A stretch of DNA of 64,000 nt from Campylobacter gracilis (GTDB lineage Bacteria > Campylobacterota > Campylobacteria > Campylobacterales > Campylobacteraceae): positions 744,001 to 808,000 of the forward strand of contig NZ_CP012196.1 in the NCBI RefSeq assembly GCF_001190745.1. Reading direction: 5' to 3'. A model generated the notes under the pieces. The model saw nothing but the letters and a program-made list of their open reading frames with translations. It was not told where the DNA came from and ran no database searches. Positions within the stretch are counted from its first letter, which is position 1, and the number at the start of each line of letters is the position of its first letter. The position numbers and the translations under genes are program-made. Shown here piece after piece: positions 55,414-64,000 of the stretch.

Positions 55414-55674
55414 GAGCCTTACGGCTCGCGTTAAATTCTTTCTGTTGCGGCTACGCTGCATGGAATTCCGTAGCGGTAAATTTTAAAATTTTATTGTATT
55501 TAAAATTTAAAAATTCCAAAATTTTACTACGTAGAATTCTGCCTCTAGAATTTAGGTCGTGGCGGCGTTTTCTCTTAAGGGGGAAGGGGCACTACTTACT
55601 CTGCTTCGCTACGCTCGCAAGAAACGCCGCCAGGCTTAAGCTTTGCATCACTACGCTCGTTTTGCGAGGTCGCT

Positions 55675-55724
55675 CCCCTTCCCGCCCCAAAGCCCCACCC
55701 ATCCCCCGACGACGCTAGCGGTGC
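55675..55724 (+). repeat. GC-rich repeat copy C
   Basis: CCCCTTCCCGCCCCAAAG, CCCCACCCATCCCCC and GACGACGCTAGCGGTGC. Same layout as copy B. Upstream sequence (TTTTGCGAGGTCGCT) is also partly shared with copy B in rearranged form. Confidence 0.85.
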
Positions 55725-55982
55725 AGGCTGCGCCTGAGTTTAATTCCAATGAAACTAACAAGCATAAAATTCCGTGTGTTGTAATTCAAGCCACATCAAA
55801 ATTTAACATTAGCCACAAGGCTCGCCCCGGTACGCTCAAGAGCGGACTGCCTCCGCGTTAAATTTTATAATCGCGGCTTGCTTCTTTAAAATTTCTTGCC
55901 GCAAAAATCGTAAAATTTCAATTGCACTACAAATCGGCGCCGTATTTTGCTAAAATACCGATAAAATTTTAAAGGATGAAAT

Positions 55983-56696
55983 TTGGAAAATTTTGCTTTT
56001 CTTCTAAATTTAGTGATATTTTGCATCTTGGTTTTTATGTTTTTTAAGATGCGCAAAAGCAGCGAGCAGGCGAGCAAGCCGCAGATCGCCACCGACATCA
56101 CGCGGCTTAAAAGCATCGGCGAGCTGAGCGTTTTTAAAATTTATTCCAAAGAGATCGTTACGCGCAAGCAAAACGTAGGCAGCGGGCTGCTGGGCTCGCT
56201 TGTCTCGCCGCTGATGACGAAAAAGCAGATCGCCATCATCTTCGAGTTTGAGATCGAGTTCGTTTACGACCTGCTAAGTCCCGAGTTTGCGATACTGCCG
56301 CAGGGCGAGGATCGCTACGAGATCAAGATGCCGCCGTGCAAATACAAATATTCGATCAAAGATATGAAAATTTACGACGAGAAAAACGCCAAACTGCTGC
56401 CGTTTTTGCTGCCCGATTCGCTAAACGGGCTATTCGGCGCGAGCTTTGATGAGAGCGATAAAAACCATCTCATCGACGACGCAAAGGACGAGGTCAAGCA
56501 GCTCTCGCTAAAAATCATCAACGATCTTGGCGGTAAGATCCATAAATCCGCGACCGACACGCTGGAAGCGATCGCCAAGAGCTTCGGCGCGAAGGAGGTC
56601 GGATTTATCTTTCAGGACAAGGCGCTACAGAGCATCGACATAAACTCAAACGAGATCGCAATCGATAAGTCGCTAAAATCGCAGATCGAGAAGTAG
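55983..56696 (+). CDS. DUF4230-like membrane-anchored protein
   Basis: The 237 aa protein starts with TTG at 55983 after AAAGGATG. One N-terminal helix (FLLNLVIFCILVFMFF) is followed by a soluble domain with SVFKIYSKEIVTRKQNVGSG and FEFEIEFVYDLLSPEFAI, the pattern I associate with the DUF4230 family of unknown function. The C-terminal part is helical. The stop is followed at once by the next ATG, so they form one operon. Confidence 0.75.
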   Translation: MENFAFLLNLVIFCILVFMFFKMRKSSEQASKPQIATDITRLKSIGELSVFKIYSKEIVTRKQNVGSGLLGSLVSPLMTKKQIAIIFEFEIEFVYDLLSPEFAILPQGEDRYEIKMPPCKYKYSIKDMKIYDEKNAKLLPFLLPDSLNGLFGASFDESDKNHLIDDAKDEVKQLSLKIINDLGGKIHKSATDTLEAIAKSFGAKEVGFIFQDKALQSIDINSNEIAIDKSLKSQIEK

Positions 56697-57149
56697 ATGG
56701 AGCTTTTTAAGGCGCTTTTTAAAATTTACTTTGCCCGCATACTCGCATTTATGGATGCCTGCGCGAGGGCTTGGCAGAGGTTTTATGAGCCGATCAGGCT
56801 ACGCAAAGAGAAAAAGCGACTGCGCGCGAAGGGCTATTTTACCGAGGATGCGACGTGGGCGGAGTTTTTCGCGGATTTTAAATTTTGCAAATGCTTTATC
56901 ATCAAAAAAATCCTCTATCCAAACTTCTACGCGATCAAAAACTCCTCCAAATGGGAGGCGGGCTCAAAGCGAGCTAGCTTTACGGTGGGCTCGTTTGCAT
57001 ACGATGAGATCGCGTGGGTGTGGGTGCCGCGAGCCTTCGACGGCGGGCGAAAAAACGATCTAGCGAAGCTAAAAGATCTACTGCAAAAAATCCCCGCGCT
57101 GCGCTACGAGCAGAGCGACACCGGGATTAAAATTTTCGGCTACGAGTAA
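56697..57149 (+). CDS. Protein of unknown function (150 aa)
   Basis: The ATG directly follows the preceding stop. The protein has an amphipathic, basic N-terminal half (EPIRLRKEKKRLRAKGYF), no signal peptide and several aromatic residues (EIAWVWVPRAF). I recognise no domain. Coupling to the DUF4230-like gene suggests a joint role, perhaps at the membrane. The end is followed by several hundred bases without a gene. Confidence 0.7.
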   Translation: MELFKALFKIYFARILAFMDACARAWQRFYEPIRLRKEKKRLRAKGYFTEDATWAEFFADFKFCKCFIIKKILYPNFYAIKNSSKWEAGSKRASFTVGSFAYDEIAWVWVPRAFDGGRKNDLAKLKDLLQKIPALRYEQSDTGIKIFGYE

Positions 57150-57816
57150 GGTAATTCGGCCGGCGAAAATTTGGTGATGAAATTTGGTGATGCGCCCGCG
57201 CCGAGAAATTTCACGCATTCGCTGCGAAATTTCGATACGTTAGCGCCTCGTACATGTACGTTTGCTCGGCGTGAAATTTGCACGCTCCGGGCTGCTGCGA
57301 AATTTCGCGCAAATACCCGCTGCATAAATTTGATGCAAAAAGCGGGCTTGCATTTTGCGCGTAAATTCTGCGCGAGCGTGCGTCTGTGCGTGGGATTTGC
57401 GCGCGGCAGTTGTTTTTGGTGCGGTGTCTTGCGGATTTAAATTTATGCACTCAATCGCGTCGTATTTTTGATACGCGGCACGGCACGGAATTTTGCCGTT
57501 TAGGAAGCGCGCCGTGCGGCAAATTTCGCAACAGAAAATGTCGCATCAATTTCGCCGCATTCAAATTTCGGCAGGTAAAATTTGCCTTGCGGCATCGTGT
57601 CGCGCAAAAATTCGCCGATCGCGGCGCAAAAACAGACGCGCTCAATTTTGCGGTAGAGATTTCGGCGCGGCACAATTTGTAAGCGTAAAATTTACCGCCT
57701 GTTCTCATTGCGTTGGCGTGAGCCGACTTGAAGCGCGGCACAATTTGTGGATGCGAGACTGCGCCGCAGCGGTTCCAGCGATGTGGCAGATGTAAATTTA
57801 AAAATAAAGAGCAAAA
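57150..57816 (+). other. 667-base region without a supported gene
   Basis: Many short overlapping frames rich in Arg/Cys/Ala are visible on both strands but none has a ribosome site or protein character. A direct repeat AAATTTGGTGATG lies at 57168-57192 and CGCGGCACAATTTGT recurs near 57667 and 57735. It may be remnants of a lost gene. Confidence 0.5.
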
Positions 57817-59563
57817 ATGGTTCAACTACTACTTGATAAAGCGAGGGCTCTGCTTGCGCCCGCGCCGAAATTTTATTTCGGCCTATGCGGCGCGGTGGGT
57901 GTATTTTGGCTCGTTGTCGCGCTTAATTTGATCGTTTGCGCGGCGCGGGCGTATTACTTTTACGGCGTGGAAGATCGCATATTTTCGCGGATCTTTGAGG
58001 ATTTTTGCTGCATTTTGATCATAAATTTGCTCATCTTTCATCTCTGCTTCGTCGTTTTTAGAAGATTTTTCGGGCTTGCCGCTCTGTTTGCGCTGGCGAT
58101 CAATGCGCTTTGTGCGGCTATCTCGCTCTTTTTGGTCATTTTTTTCGACTCCGCTTTTAACGTCGTCGCGCTCGATGCGATAATCCACACCGACGTGAAC
58201 GAAAGTAAGGAATTCGCCGCGCAATTTCTCAGCGCGGGCGTGATCTGCTCTTTGCTCGCATTCGCGACCGCGACGTTTGTCGCGCTGAAGTTTAAAAAAA
58301 AGCTCGTGCAGCGCGAGGCTGCGAGCCGCATTTAGCGTGATCTATACGATTTGTGTGGTCATTTTTTGCATTTTTACGGCGACCAAAATCGCAAGCGGCG
58401 GCGAGCGTTATCGCGCGACGCTCGGCACATACGCTCCGCTTGAGTTCGCGTTCGTCGTAAAAGATTATCTCGGCGATGCAAATTTCCTTGCTGATTTGCA
58501 AAGCATCGATCGTGGCTACGACGAGGCGAAGAGGGCGAATTTCGCGCTTGATTTTAACGCAACGCAGATTAAAAACGTCGTGCTGATTATCGGCGAGAGC
58601 CTGTAGCGCGGCCATATGTCGCTTTACGGATACGGCAAAGATACGACGCCTTTGCTAAACGATCTGCAGCGGCGGGGGCTGCTTATTAAATTTAGCGATA
58701 CTGTTTCGTGCTACGGCGCGACCAATCCCGCGCTGATGCGGATACTTAATTTCAGCGACTACGAAAGCGAGCGCGAAAGGCCGTGGTTTGAGAGCCTTAG
58801 CATTATCGATATGTTCGCGCTGAGCGGCTTTCGCACGATGTGGATCAGCAATCAAGAAGCCTTCAGCAAATTTGCCCTTAGCGCAAAAAGTGCCGCCGAT
58901 CGCGCCGAAAAAAAGCATCTTTCTTTCCACAAGCGATCAGCTCGATAGCATGCGAGTCGCGCACGACGGCGCGCTGCTGCCGATCATCAAAGAGGCGAAA
59001 AAATCGCAGCGCGAGCGAAATTTCTACGTCGTGCATCTCATGGGAAATCATATGGACTATAAAAAACGCTATCCCGAGGAATTTGATAAATTTAAAAGCG
59101 ACGATATCGCCTTACCGTTTACGCAAAAGCAAAAGGTCGCCCTCGCGTGCTGCGATAACAGCGTGCTGTATAACGACTACGTGGTGAATGAAATTCATCG
59201 GATGAGGACAGCCTCATCGTCTATCTCAGCGATCATGGAGAGAATATCTATGAGCAAAACGGCCTCATCGGGCACAACATCAATACCCGATTCACCTACG
59301 AAATTCCGCTGCTTTTCATCTCTTCAAAAAGCTTTATCGCCGATCATGCGGAGCTTTGGCGGCGCATAGGCGCGGCGAAGGACGAGCCTTTTATGAGCGA
59401 CGATCTGGCTCACGTGCTCGCCGATATTTTAGGCATAGAGCCGCTGCAGTTTAACGTGCGCAAAAGCCCGCTGCGCGATGAATTTGACGCTTCGCGCAGG
59501 CGAATGACGAACGGGGTGGATTACGACGAAAATTTAAAAGGTAGGGGAGGATACGGGCGGTAA
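57817..59563 (+). pseudogene. Disrupted phosphoethanolamine transferase (EptA/EptC type)
   Basis: Reading across frames recovers a whole sulfatase-family phosphoethanolamine transferase. 57817-58330 encodes the membrane part (FYFGLCGAVGVFWLVVAL). A frameshift near 58330 leads to VIYTICVVIFCIF and IKNVVLIIGES. There a TAG at 58604-58606 follows GES, and the nucleophile Thr of the family GEST motif is replaced by Leu; the sequence then resumes RGHMSLYGYGKDTTPLL. Frameshifts near 58890 and 59200 precede VYLSDHGENIYEQNG and the end DYDENLKGRGGYGR. Three frameshifts, one nonsense and loss of the catalytic Thr make it certainly inactive. An intact homologue would add phosphoethanolamine to lipid A or the flagellar rod. 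Confidence 0.9.
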
Positions 59564-60062
59564 ACGGCTCCGCGCCGAAATTTAAGGCTTTACGCGCCGT
59601 ATTGCTTCCGATGCCGTCTACGATCGGGCCGGCTCGAAGCTGCACTTGATTTTGCCGCGAGCGTCAAATTTAACGCCCGTATTTTCGGCGCGAAGCGACC
59701 GTCTAACGCAATCGCGCTCGGAAATTTACCAATATCGCGGAGCATTTGCTACGAGCCCGCAGCATCAATTCGGCGTTACCGTTGTGCTGCAAATTTATGC
59801 GCCGGCGTGATGCTAAATTCGTTTCTTGAGGATGGGCGATTTTTGCGATTTCACAATGTAAATTGAGCGAAATTTATTGCGTTTGTGCTTTAAATTTACG
59901 CCGCAAAACGAATATTTTTTAATGCTACTTTAAAAATTTAATAGTTAATAATTCTTTAATATTGATAGGAGTATAATACATTTCAAATTTTAGCGTGCAA
60001 AAGCGTCGCTAAATTGAGTTCGCTTGCCGCTATTTCATCTCGCATTTATGGAGGAGTTCAAA
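59564..60062 (+). other. Intergenic region upstream of the autotransporter
   Basis: No gene. The right half is AT-rich and carries the promoter of the autotransporter gene. Confidence 0.6.
59972..59977 (+). promoter_or_regulatory. Promoter -10 element of the autotransporter gene
   Basis: TATAAT lies 86 bases before the ATG at 60063, leaving a leader long enough for control. Upstream is AT-rich. Confidence 0.5.
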
Positions 60063-62213
60063 ATGCACAGTAAAACTATCGGCGCGAGTTTATCTTTGGC
60101 GCTCACCGGTCAACTTTACGCCATACCCGTTGCGAATCCGCTTACGATCGATAAAACCACGGACTTAAATAATTACGACGTCTATGAAAAAGACGTCGAC
60201 GACGGAACCCTAACGGTAAAAAATCCGACCGTCGCGCAGATAATTACGCTCGATAGCCAACCGAGCGATAATTCTCCGTTGAATAATATCATCGTAAATA
60301 GCGCCACGGCAGCCGATCAGACGCTTAAGGGCAATGCTTTGACGATGAACGGCGGTACGCTCAATAGTATAAACGTAGCTTCCTCGCAGCAGGACGGTAC
60401 CGTATTTAGCGAAAATACGCTGAATCTAAACGGCGGTGAGCTCAGGAAAACGCATCTCGTTGAATCAAACGGTAGAGCTACGGCTACGAAAAATGTCTTA
60501 AATTTAAACGGCACTATGATTTATCACGGTCTTTCGGTTGTAGATATCAATGGGGGTGCGGCGAATGAAAATACGCTTAATATCAACGGTACCAAAGGCG
60601 AACGTTTAACGACTACCTTTACCGCTGCGTATCTCGGCAATAGCGGTACCGCCGATGGTAACGTTTTAAATATCAACGGCGGCACGATCGGCGATTCGTT
60701 GAGCGCTATGCGGGCCGCATTTGCATGGGGAAATAGTAAGCTTACGAACAACGTCGTAAATCTCAAAGATGCGGACGATCTTCGCGGTAGGATAGACGTT
60801 GCAAATATAATGTGGGCGCACGACGGTGCGGAAGCGAGAGATAACGTGCTTAACGTATATGTCCGCGATAAAGATTGGAGCCGATTGGATCTCTGCGTCG
60901 CATTCGGTCGGGAAAACCAAAAATTAAGCGGCAACACTTTCAACGTCTACGGCAAAAACGATACGTTTAAATCGATCGCGGGCTTTGAAAAACTCAATTT
61001 CTATCTAGCCGCGGATACCGCAAACGACGAGACGATTTTAAATTTAGTAAGCGGCGAGCTAACCGATATAAGCAAAGCGACTATCGGCGTGGGTATAGCA
61101 AACGGAGCGGATAAGCTCAAATCGGGCGATCGCGTAAATCTCATAAAAACCGCAAGCGGGATAAAATTCGGCGATATGGCTAACCGCTCCGAACAGTTAG
61201 TTCAAAGCGGGCTTTCGACTGCCTATACATTCGCCTTGCGTAGCGCTAACGACGATAAAGACCTGATCGCCGACGTAACCAAAATCACGATAAATCCCGA
61301 TCCGCAGCCTCTGCCGAATTCTGATCGAATCGGAGCGAAGCTAATGGCGCAAAATAAAAATACGCTGGAAACCGGCGCCGCGGTGCTAGGCGCGATAAAT
61401 CAAAGCGACGATATCCTTTCGGGAATAACGGATACCGCAGACGGAACGTTTGCGTATGCGGGAGGTTTTAATATGCGCTACAATTCCGGCTCCTATGTAG
61501 AAAACAAAGGTATCTCCGTGCTCGCAGGAGCGATGGGCCGTATTGGGGACGGCGCGAGCCTGGGAGGATACGTAGAAACGGGCGGCGGTAAATATGAGAG
61601 CTTCAATGATTTCGCCGTCAAAGGCAGCGGCGATCTCAAATACGCGGGGGCGGGCATTGTGAGCGAATTCGACTTGGCGGAAAATTTCTATGCCAAATCG
61701 GGAGCCAAAATCGGTCGCATCAAATCGGACTACGAGGCTTCTCTGGCCTCGGGAAGGGCCGAATACGACGTAACGAGAACCTACTACGGGGCAAATTTAG
61801 CCCTCGGCAAGATTTTCGAGCTGAGCGCTAATCTCAATGCGGACGTTTATGTCAAGGGCTTTTATACGCATATCGATTCTAAGAAAACGGAGGTCTTGGG
61901 CGAGGGCATCAAGCTGGAGGGTATCGATTCTGTAAGAAGCAGGGTAGGCGCTCGATTTAATTTCGACGTAAGCGATAACGTGGAGCTTTTCGCGGGAGCC
62001 GCTTTCGAGCGAGAATTTAAAGGCAAGATCGGCGGCTATAATAGTACCTACGCTATGGATATTGATGCCGCGAGCGTCAAGGGCAATACCGCTATCGGCG
62101 AGATCGGCGCGAAGTATTCGAGCGGCAAGCTGGATACTTCCTTGAAACTAGAGGGTTTAAGCGGCAAGAAAGAAGGGATCAACGCGGGATTGCGCTTCGT
62201 TTATAAATTTTAA
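60063..62213 (+). CDS. Autotransporter outer membrane protein
   Basis: I start at ATG 60063 (MHSKTIGASLSLALTGQLYA), which gives a signal peptide and has GGAGG ahead; an earlier in-frame ATG at 60024 has no such leader. The 716 aa protein has a passenger with repeated NxLNLNGG and NxLNINGG units (about residues 80-220), typical of a beta-helix, and a C-terminal barrel of about 270 residues from about 445 (FAYAGGFNMRYNSG) to LRFVYKF, ending in the required Phe. It is a type Va secretion protein, probably an adhesin-like surface protein. The exact function is unknown. Confidence 0.88.
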   Translation: MHSKTIGASLSLALTGQLYAIPVANPLTIDKTTDLNNYDVYEKDVDDGTLTVKNPTVAQIITLDSQPSDNSPLNNIIVNSATAADQTLKGNALTMNGGTLNSINVASSQQDGTVFSENTLNLNGGELRKTHLVESNGRATATKNVLNLNGTMIYHGLSVVDINGGAANENTLNINGTKGERLTTTFTAAYLGNSGTADGNVLNINGGTIGDSLSAMRAAFAWGNSKLTNNVVNLKDADDLRGRIDVANIMWAHDGAEARDNVLNVYVRDKDWSRLDLCVAFGRENQKLSGNTFNVYGKNDTFKSIAGFEKLNFYLAADTANDETILNLVSGELTDISKATIGVGIANGADKLKSGDRVNLIKTASGIKFGDMANRSEQLVQSGLSTAYTFALRSANDDKDLIADVTKITINPDPQPLPNSDRIGAKLMAQNKNTLETGAAVLGAINQSDDILSGITDTADGTFAYAGGFNMRYNSGSYVENKGISVLAGAMGRIGDGASLGGYVETGGGKYESFNDFAVKGSGDLKYAGAGIVSEFDLAENFYAKSGAKIGRIKSDYEASLASGRAEYDVTRTYYGANLALGKIFELSANLNADVYVKGFYTHIDSKKTEVLGEGIKLEGIDSVRSRVGARFNFDVSDNVELFAGAAFEREFKGKIGGYNSTYAMDIDAASVKGNTAIGEIGAKYSSGKLDTSLKLEGLSGKKEGINAGLRFVYKF

Positions 62214-62849
62214 GCGGCTAAAGTATGCTTTAGCCTGCGTCGGTGCAATCAAAGGGCGGGATTGAAATTGAAATCGGAGCTTTTAAATTTAGGTATAAAA
62301 TCAAATTTTTTAGCTGCATACTATTGAAAAAGATTGGGCTTGCCGAGCGCATCGTCTCGGGAGCGCAAACGACGGATAAAATTTCGTTTGGATACGAGCC
62401 GATATGCCTGCAAAAGGCGTATGCATTGAATTTGAAACGCCCGCTTTCATTATGCGCGATGAAGATATTTTAAACTCAAGGCATCGTAACGTCGCGATGT
62501 AAATCTCAATAGTCGCGTCGTAGCAAAGTTTGCAAACCTTTCGCGGCGCATTTTTCGCTACAATTTACAAAACGGCGTCAAAAAAAAGCGAGCGTCTTTG
62601 GCGCAGACGCTTGCTAGGTCCCTGCTACGCCGCGTTTGCAAACGCCGTCGCCGATACGCTCGGGCTGAGCGGCGCGCAACGAGGATTTAAAATTCCAAAC
62701 TCCGCCTTTGCAAGATGAAATTCCGCGCTTATTTCGTCGCACCGTAAATTTTAAAATGTGCGAAATTGTACCGCTTAGGCGATCGAAAAACAATCGCAAT
62801 GCGGCGATTCAAATTTAAACCTCTCGCGTAAAATCGTCGCCCTGCGCGC
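62214..62849 (+). other. Intergenic region after the autotransporter
   Basis: No supported gene; a 76-codon open frame at 62243 has no ribosome site. TTTAGCC and GGCTAAAG near 62213-62230 may form a weak hairpin after the stop. Confidence 0.5.
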
Positions 62850-63439
62850 CTAATGCCACAGATCCTGCGAGCTCGCGGAGCTTTTCATACTAGGCCAGGC
62901 AAGGAGCAGCACCGCAGGCGCCAAGGGCTCGAATAACAAATTCGCTAGCGCCATGTATTTTACGACGCTTGGGGTGATGAGGGGCGGCGCGAGTACTTGC
63001 AGCATGCCGTAGATGATGTCTGCGGCGACATCAACGATTAGCAGCGCGGCGTATACGGCAAAAAGCTTGCATCCGGTAGCGGCGCGCAACTTAAAATTTA
63101 TAATTATCCAAGCGAGCGTAACCGCAAAAATCAAATACGGCACGTATATTTGCAGCCTATTACAATCACATCTTCTAAGTATATAAATGGCTGAAAAATA
63201 TAGCAGCGCCGCAAGCGCAATGCTGTAGGCGTATTTGAAGATTATAAAAACCTGCGGACCCGTGTATTTTGGATGTTTTTAAGCGCGTGGTAAAGGAATG
63301 TGAAGGCAAAAATCCACACTAAGATTTGAGAATCCAAGTACGTGATCTCGCCTTTTATAGAATATGCTATGCTCGCGACCAGTAGGCAGAGCGCGCCGAG
63401 CGTGCCTTGCAGCTTCGCTCTTTGAAAATCTTCGTTCAT
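62850..63439 (-). pseudogene. Frameshifted small integral membrane protein
   Basis: The first 53 codons (from 63439) encode MNEDFQRAKLQGTLGALCLL and helices through FAFTFLYHAL. They then run into a stop at 63242. A change of frame near 63280, at an AAAAA run, continues with KYTGPQVFIIFKYAYS, further helices and LAWIIINFKLRAAT, ending NLLFEPLAPAVLLLAWPS. A shift of one base would restore about 195 residues with five helices. A sequence error is possible. No family is recognised. Confidence 0.65.
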
Positions 63440-63969
63440 TTTATACCTTTAAATTTTAATGTGCGGCTCACGGCTTGCGCCGTGCAACTAAACGGCGGGC
63501 GATGCTTTGATTATCGCCGCGCGGGCTTTGAATTTAGCCGCTGCGAATTTTAATTTTAGCCGCCGTGCATACTTCGTACTTTACGTCGCTGTGAATGATT
63601 TAAGCCCAGCATGCCGCCGAATATCTCATCCTTGGGCTACTACAGCGAATTTTATTTAGTTCCGCCGTTACGAGTGCTTTTAATTTAACGCCGTAGTTAC
63701 CGCAAATTTTACTTTGCCGTCGCCACTCGCGCAATATGTTTTTGAAATGGGATTTTACGCAAATTCTGTTTAAAATGGATTTAACTTTTTAAATTTAAAA
63801 GCAGCGGCATGAAATTTACGCGGCATCTGAAATTTAAACGCAGCGCAAAAGCTAATTGCGAAAATTTGTGTATTGTTTCGCTTTTTTAAAATTTCACTCC
63901 ATATTATATTTTATCGTGCTAGAGTTAAAATAAAGCCGCTGGCGCCTGAATTGGCATTTTGCAGGAGTT
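63440..63969 (+). other. Intergenic region to the last gene
   Basis: No gene. AAATTT and GAATTTT words are common. The stretch from about 63870 to 63950 is AT-rich and probably contains the promoter of the gene at the window end. Confidence 0.5.
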
Positions 63970-64000
63970 ATGAAATTTTATTTTGCATTATTTTTTGCAG
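63970..64000 (+). CDS. Start of a probable exported protein (3' truncated)
   Basis: ATG at 63970 follows GCAGGAGTT. The ten codons present (MKFYFALFFA) look like the start of a signal peptide. Nothing else can be said because the window ends. Confidence 0.5.
   Translation, partial: MKFYFALFFA

Larger units (their letters stand above)
55025..55982 (+). other. 958-base region with GC-rich repeats
   Basis: No gene is supported. Three copies of a GC-rich unit lie at 55267, 55365 and 55675, with an AAATTT-rich spacer between. The last 120 bases lead into the DUF4230-like gene. Confidence 0.6.

Noticed and set aside
55255-55735. GC-rich units considered as tRNA or rRNA fragments
   Set aside because: No cloverleaf, T-loop or CCA feature could be seen, and the orientation of copies is mixed.
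57150-57816. Series of 60-120 codon frames before the ept pseudogene
   Set aside because: They overlap on both strands with no ribosome site or recognisable protein; kept only as a gene-free region.
62243-62473. Frame of 76 codons after the autotransporter
   Set aside because: No ribosome site, no family pattern; not convincing.

Overview
The window looks like a chromosomal segment of a Campylobacter species from the relatively GC-rich oral group (C. gracilis is my best guess, with C. showae, C. rectus and C. curvus as alternatives). This rests on a W. succinogenes/Campylobacter-type frdCAB operon, a katA gene followed directly by an ankyrin gene, and the run tRNA-methyltransferase / YkgJ / TPR protein / trpC / HIT, an order I recall from C. 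jejuni (Cj0495-Cj0499). Most other genes are ordinary housekeeping genes. I saw no rRNA, tRNA, CRISPR array or intact insertion sequence.

Layout. 0-4.6 kb: end of a phosphoesterase, psd, a pseudopilin and priA. 4.6-8.5 kb: an AT-rich islet of small unknown genes, including a tandem secreted paralogue pair flanked by a gene and its decayed copy. 8.7-14.1 kb: ybeY and queC (divergent), a small unknown gene with a decayed second copy, tsaD and creD. 14.5-18.5 kb: a TonB-dependent receptor divergent from exbB-exbD-tonB, with Fur-like palindromes between them. 18.8-28.3 kb: a flavoprotein, the methyltransferase-YkgJ-TPR-trpC run, then HIT, ribB, a Y-family polymerase and a TorD-like protein. 29-33.4 kb: lgt and frdCAB. 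33.5-38.9 kb: an unknown membrane protein with a decayed neighbour, an ankyrin protein, and katA plus its ankyrin partner. 39.7-45.5 kb: rarD, class II DAHP synthase, a membrane-anchored unknown, acpS, a cyclophilin and yebC. 45.6-55 kb: copZ-copA, an exported ankyrin protein, nhaC, trmA and ilvA. 55-57.1 kb: GC-rich repeats and two unknown genes. 57.8-59.6 kb: a wrecked phosphoethanolamine transferase. 60-62.2 kb: an autotransporter. 62.8-63.5 kb: a frameshifted membrane protein. The window ends in the first codons of a probable exported protein.

The most striking property is that psd, priA (twice), ybeY, queC, the tRNA-methyltransferase homologue and trmA carry large in-frame low-complexity inserts rich in Asn, Ser, Gln and Ala. 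A TPR protein has a similar tail and a membrane protein a similar N-terminus. The inserts lie between conserved motifs and leave catalytic residues intact. At DNA level most are dense arrays of the palindrome RAATTY (about 27 sites in roughly 690 bp of priA by hand count). RAATTY is the site methylated by CtsM in C. jejuni, where it marks DNA for natural transformation. My inference is that the inserts may be protein-coding traces of an uptake-motif accumulation process; slippage of low-complexity DNA is the main alternative.

A second theme is gene decay by small frameshifts. The phosphoethanolamine transferase, the membrane protein at 62.8 kb, the one at 34.4 kb and two duplicated small genes all show it. 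The iron-uptake locus, the catalase with its ankyrin partner, and the copper pair form a metal/oxidative-stress theme. Coordinates of signals are by eye and functions are from motif recognition only.
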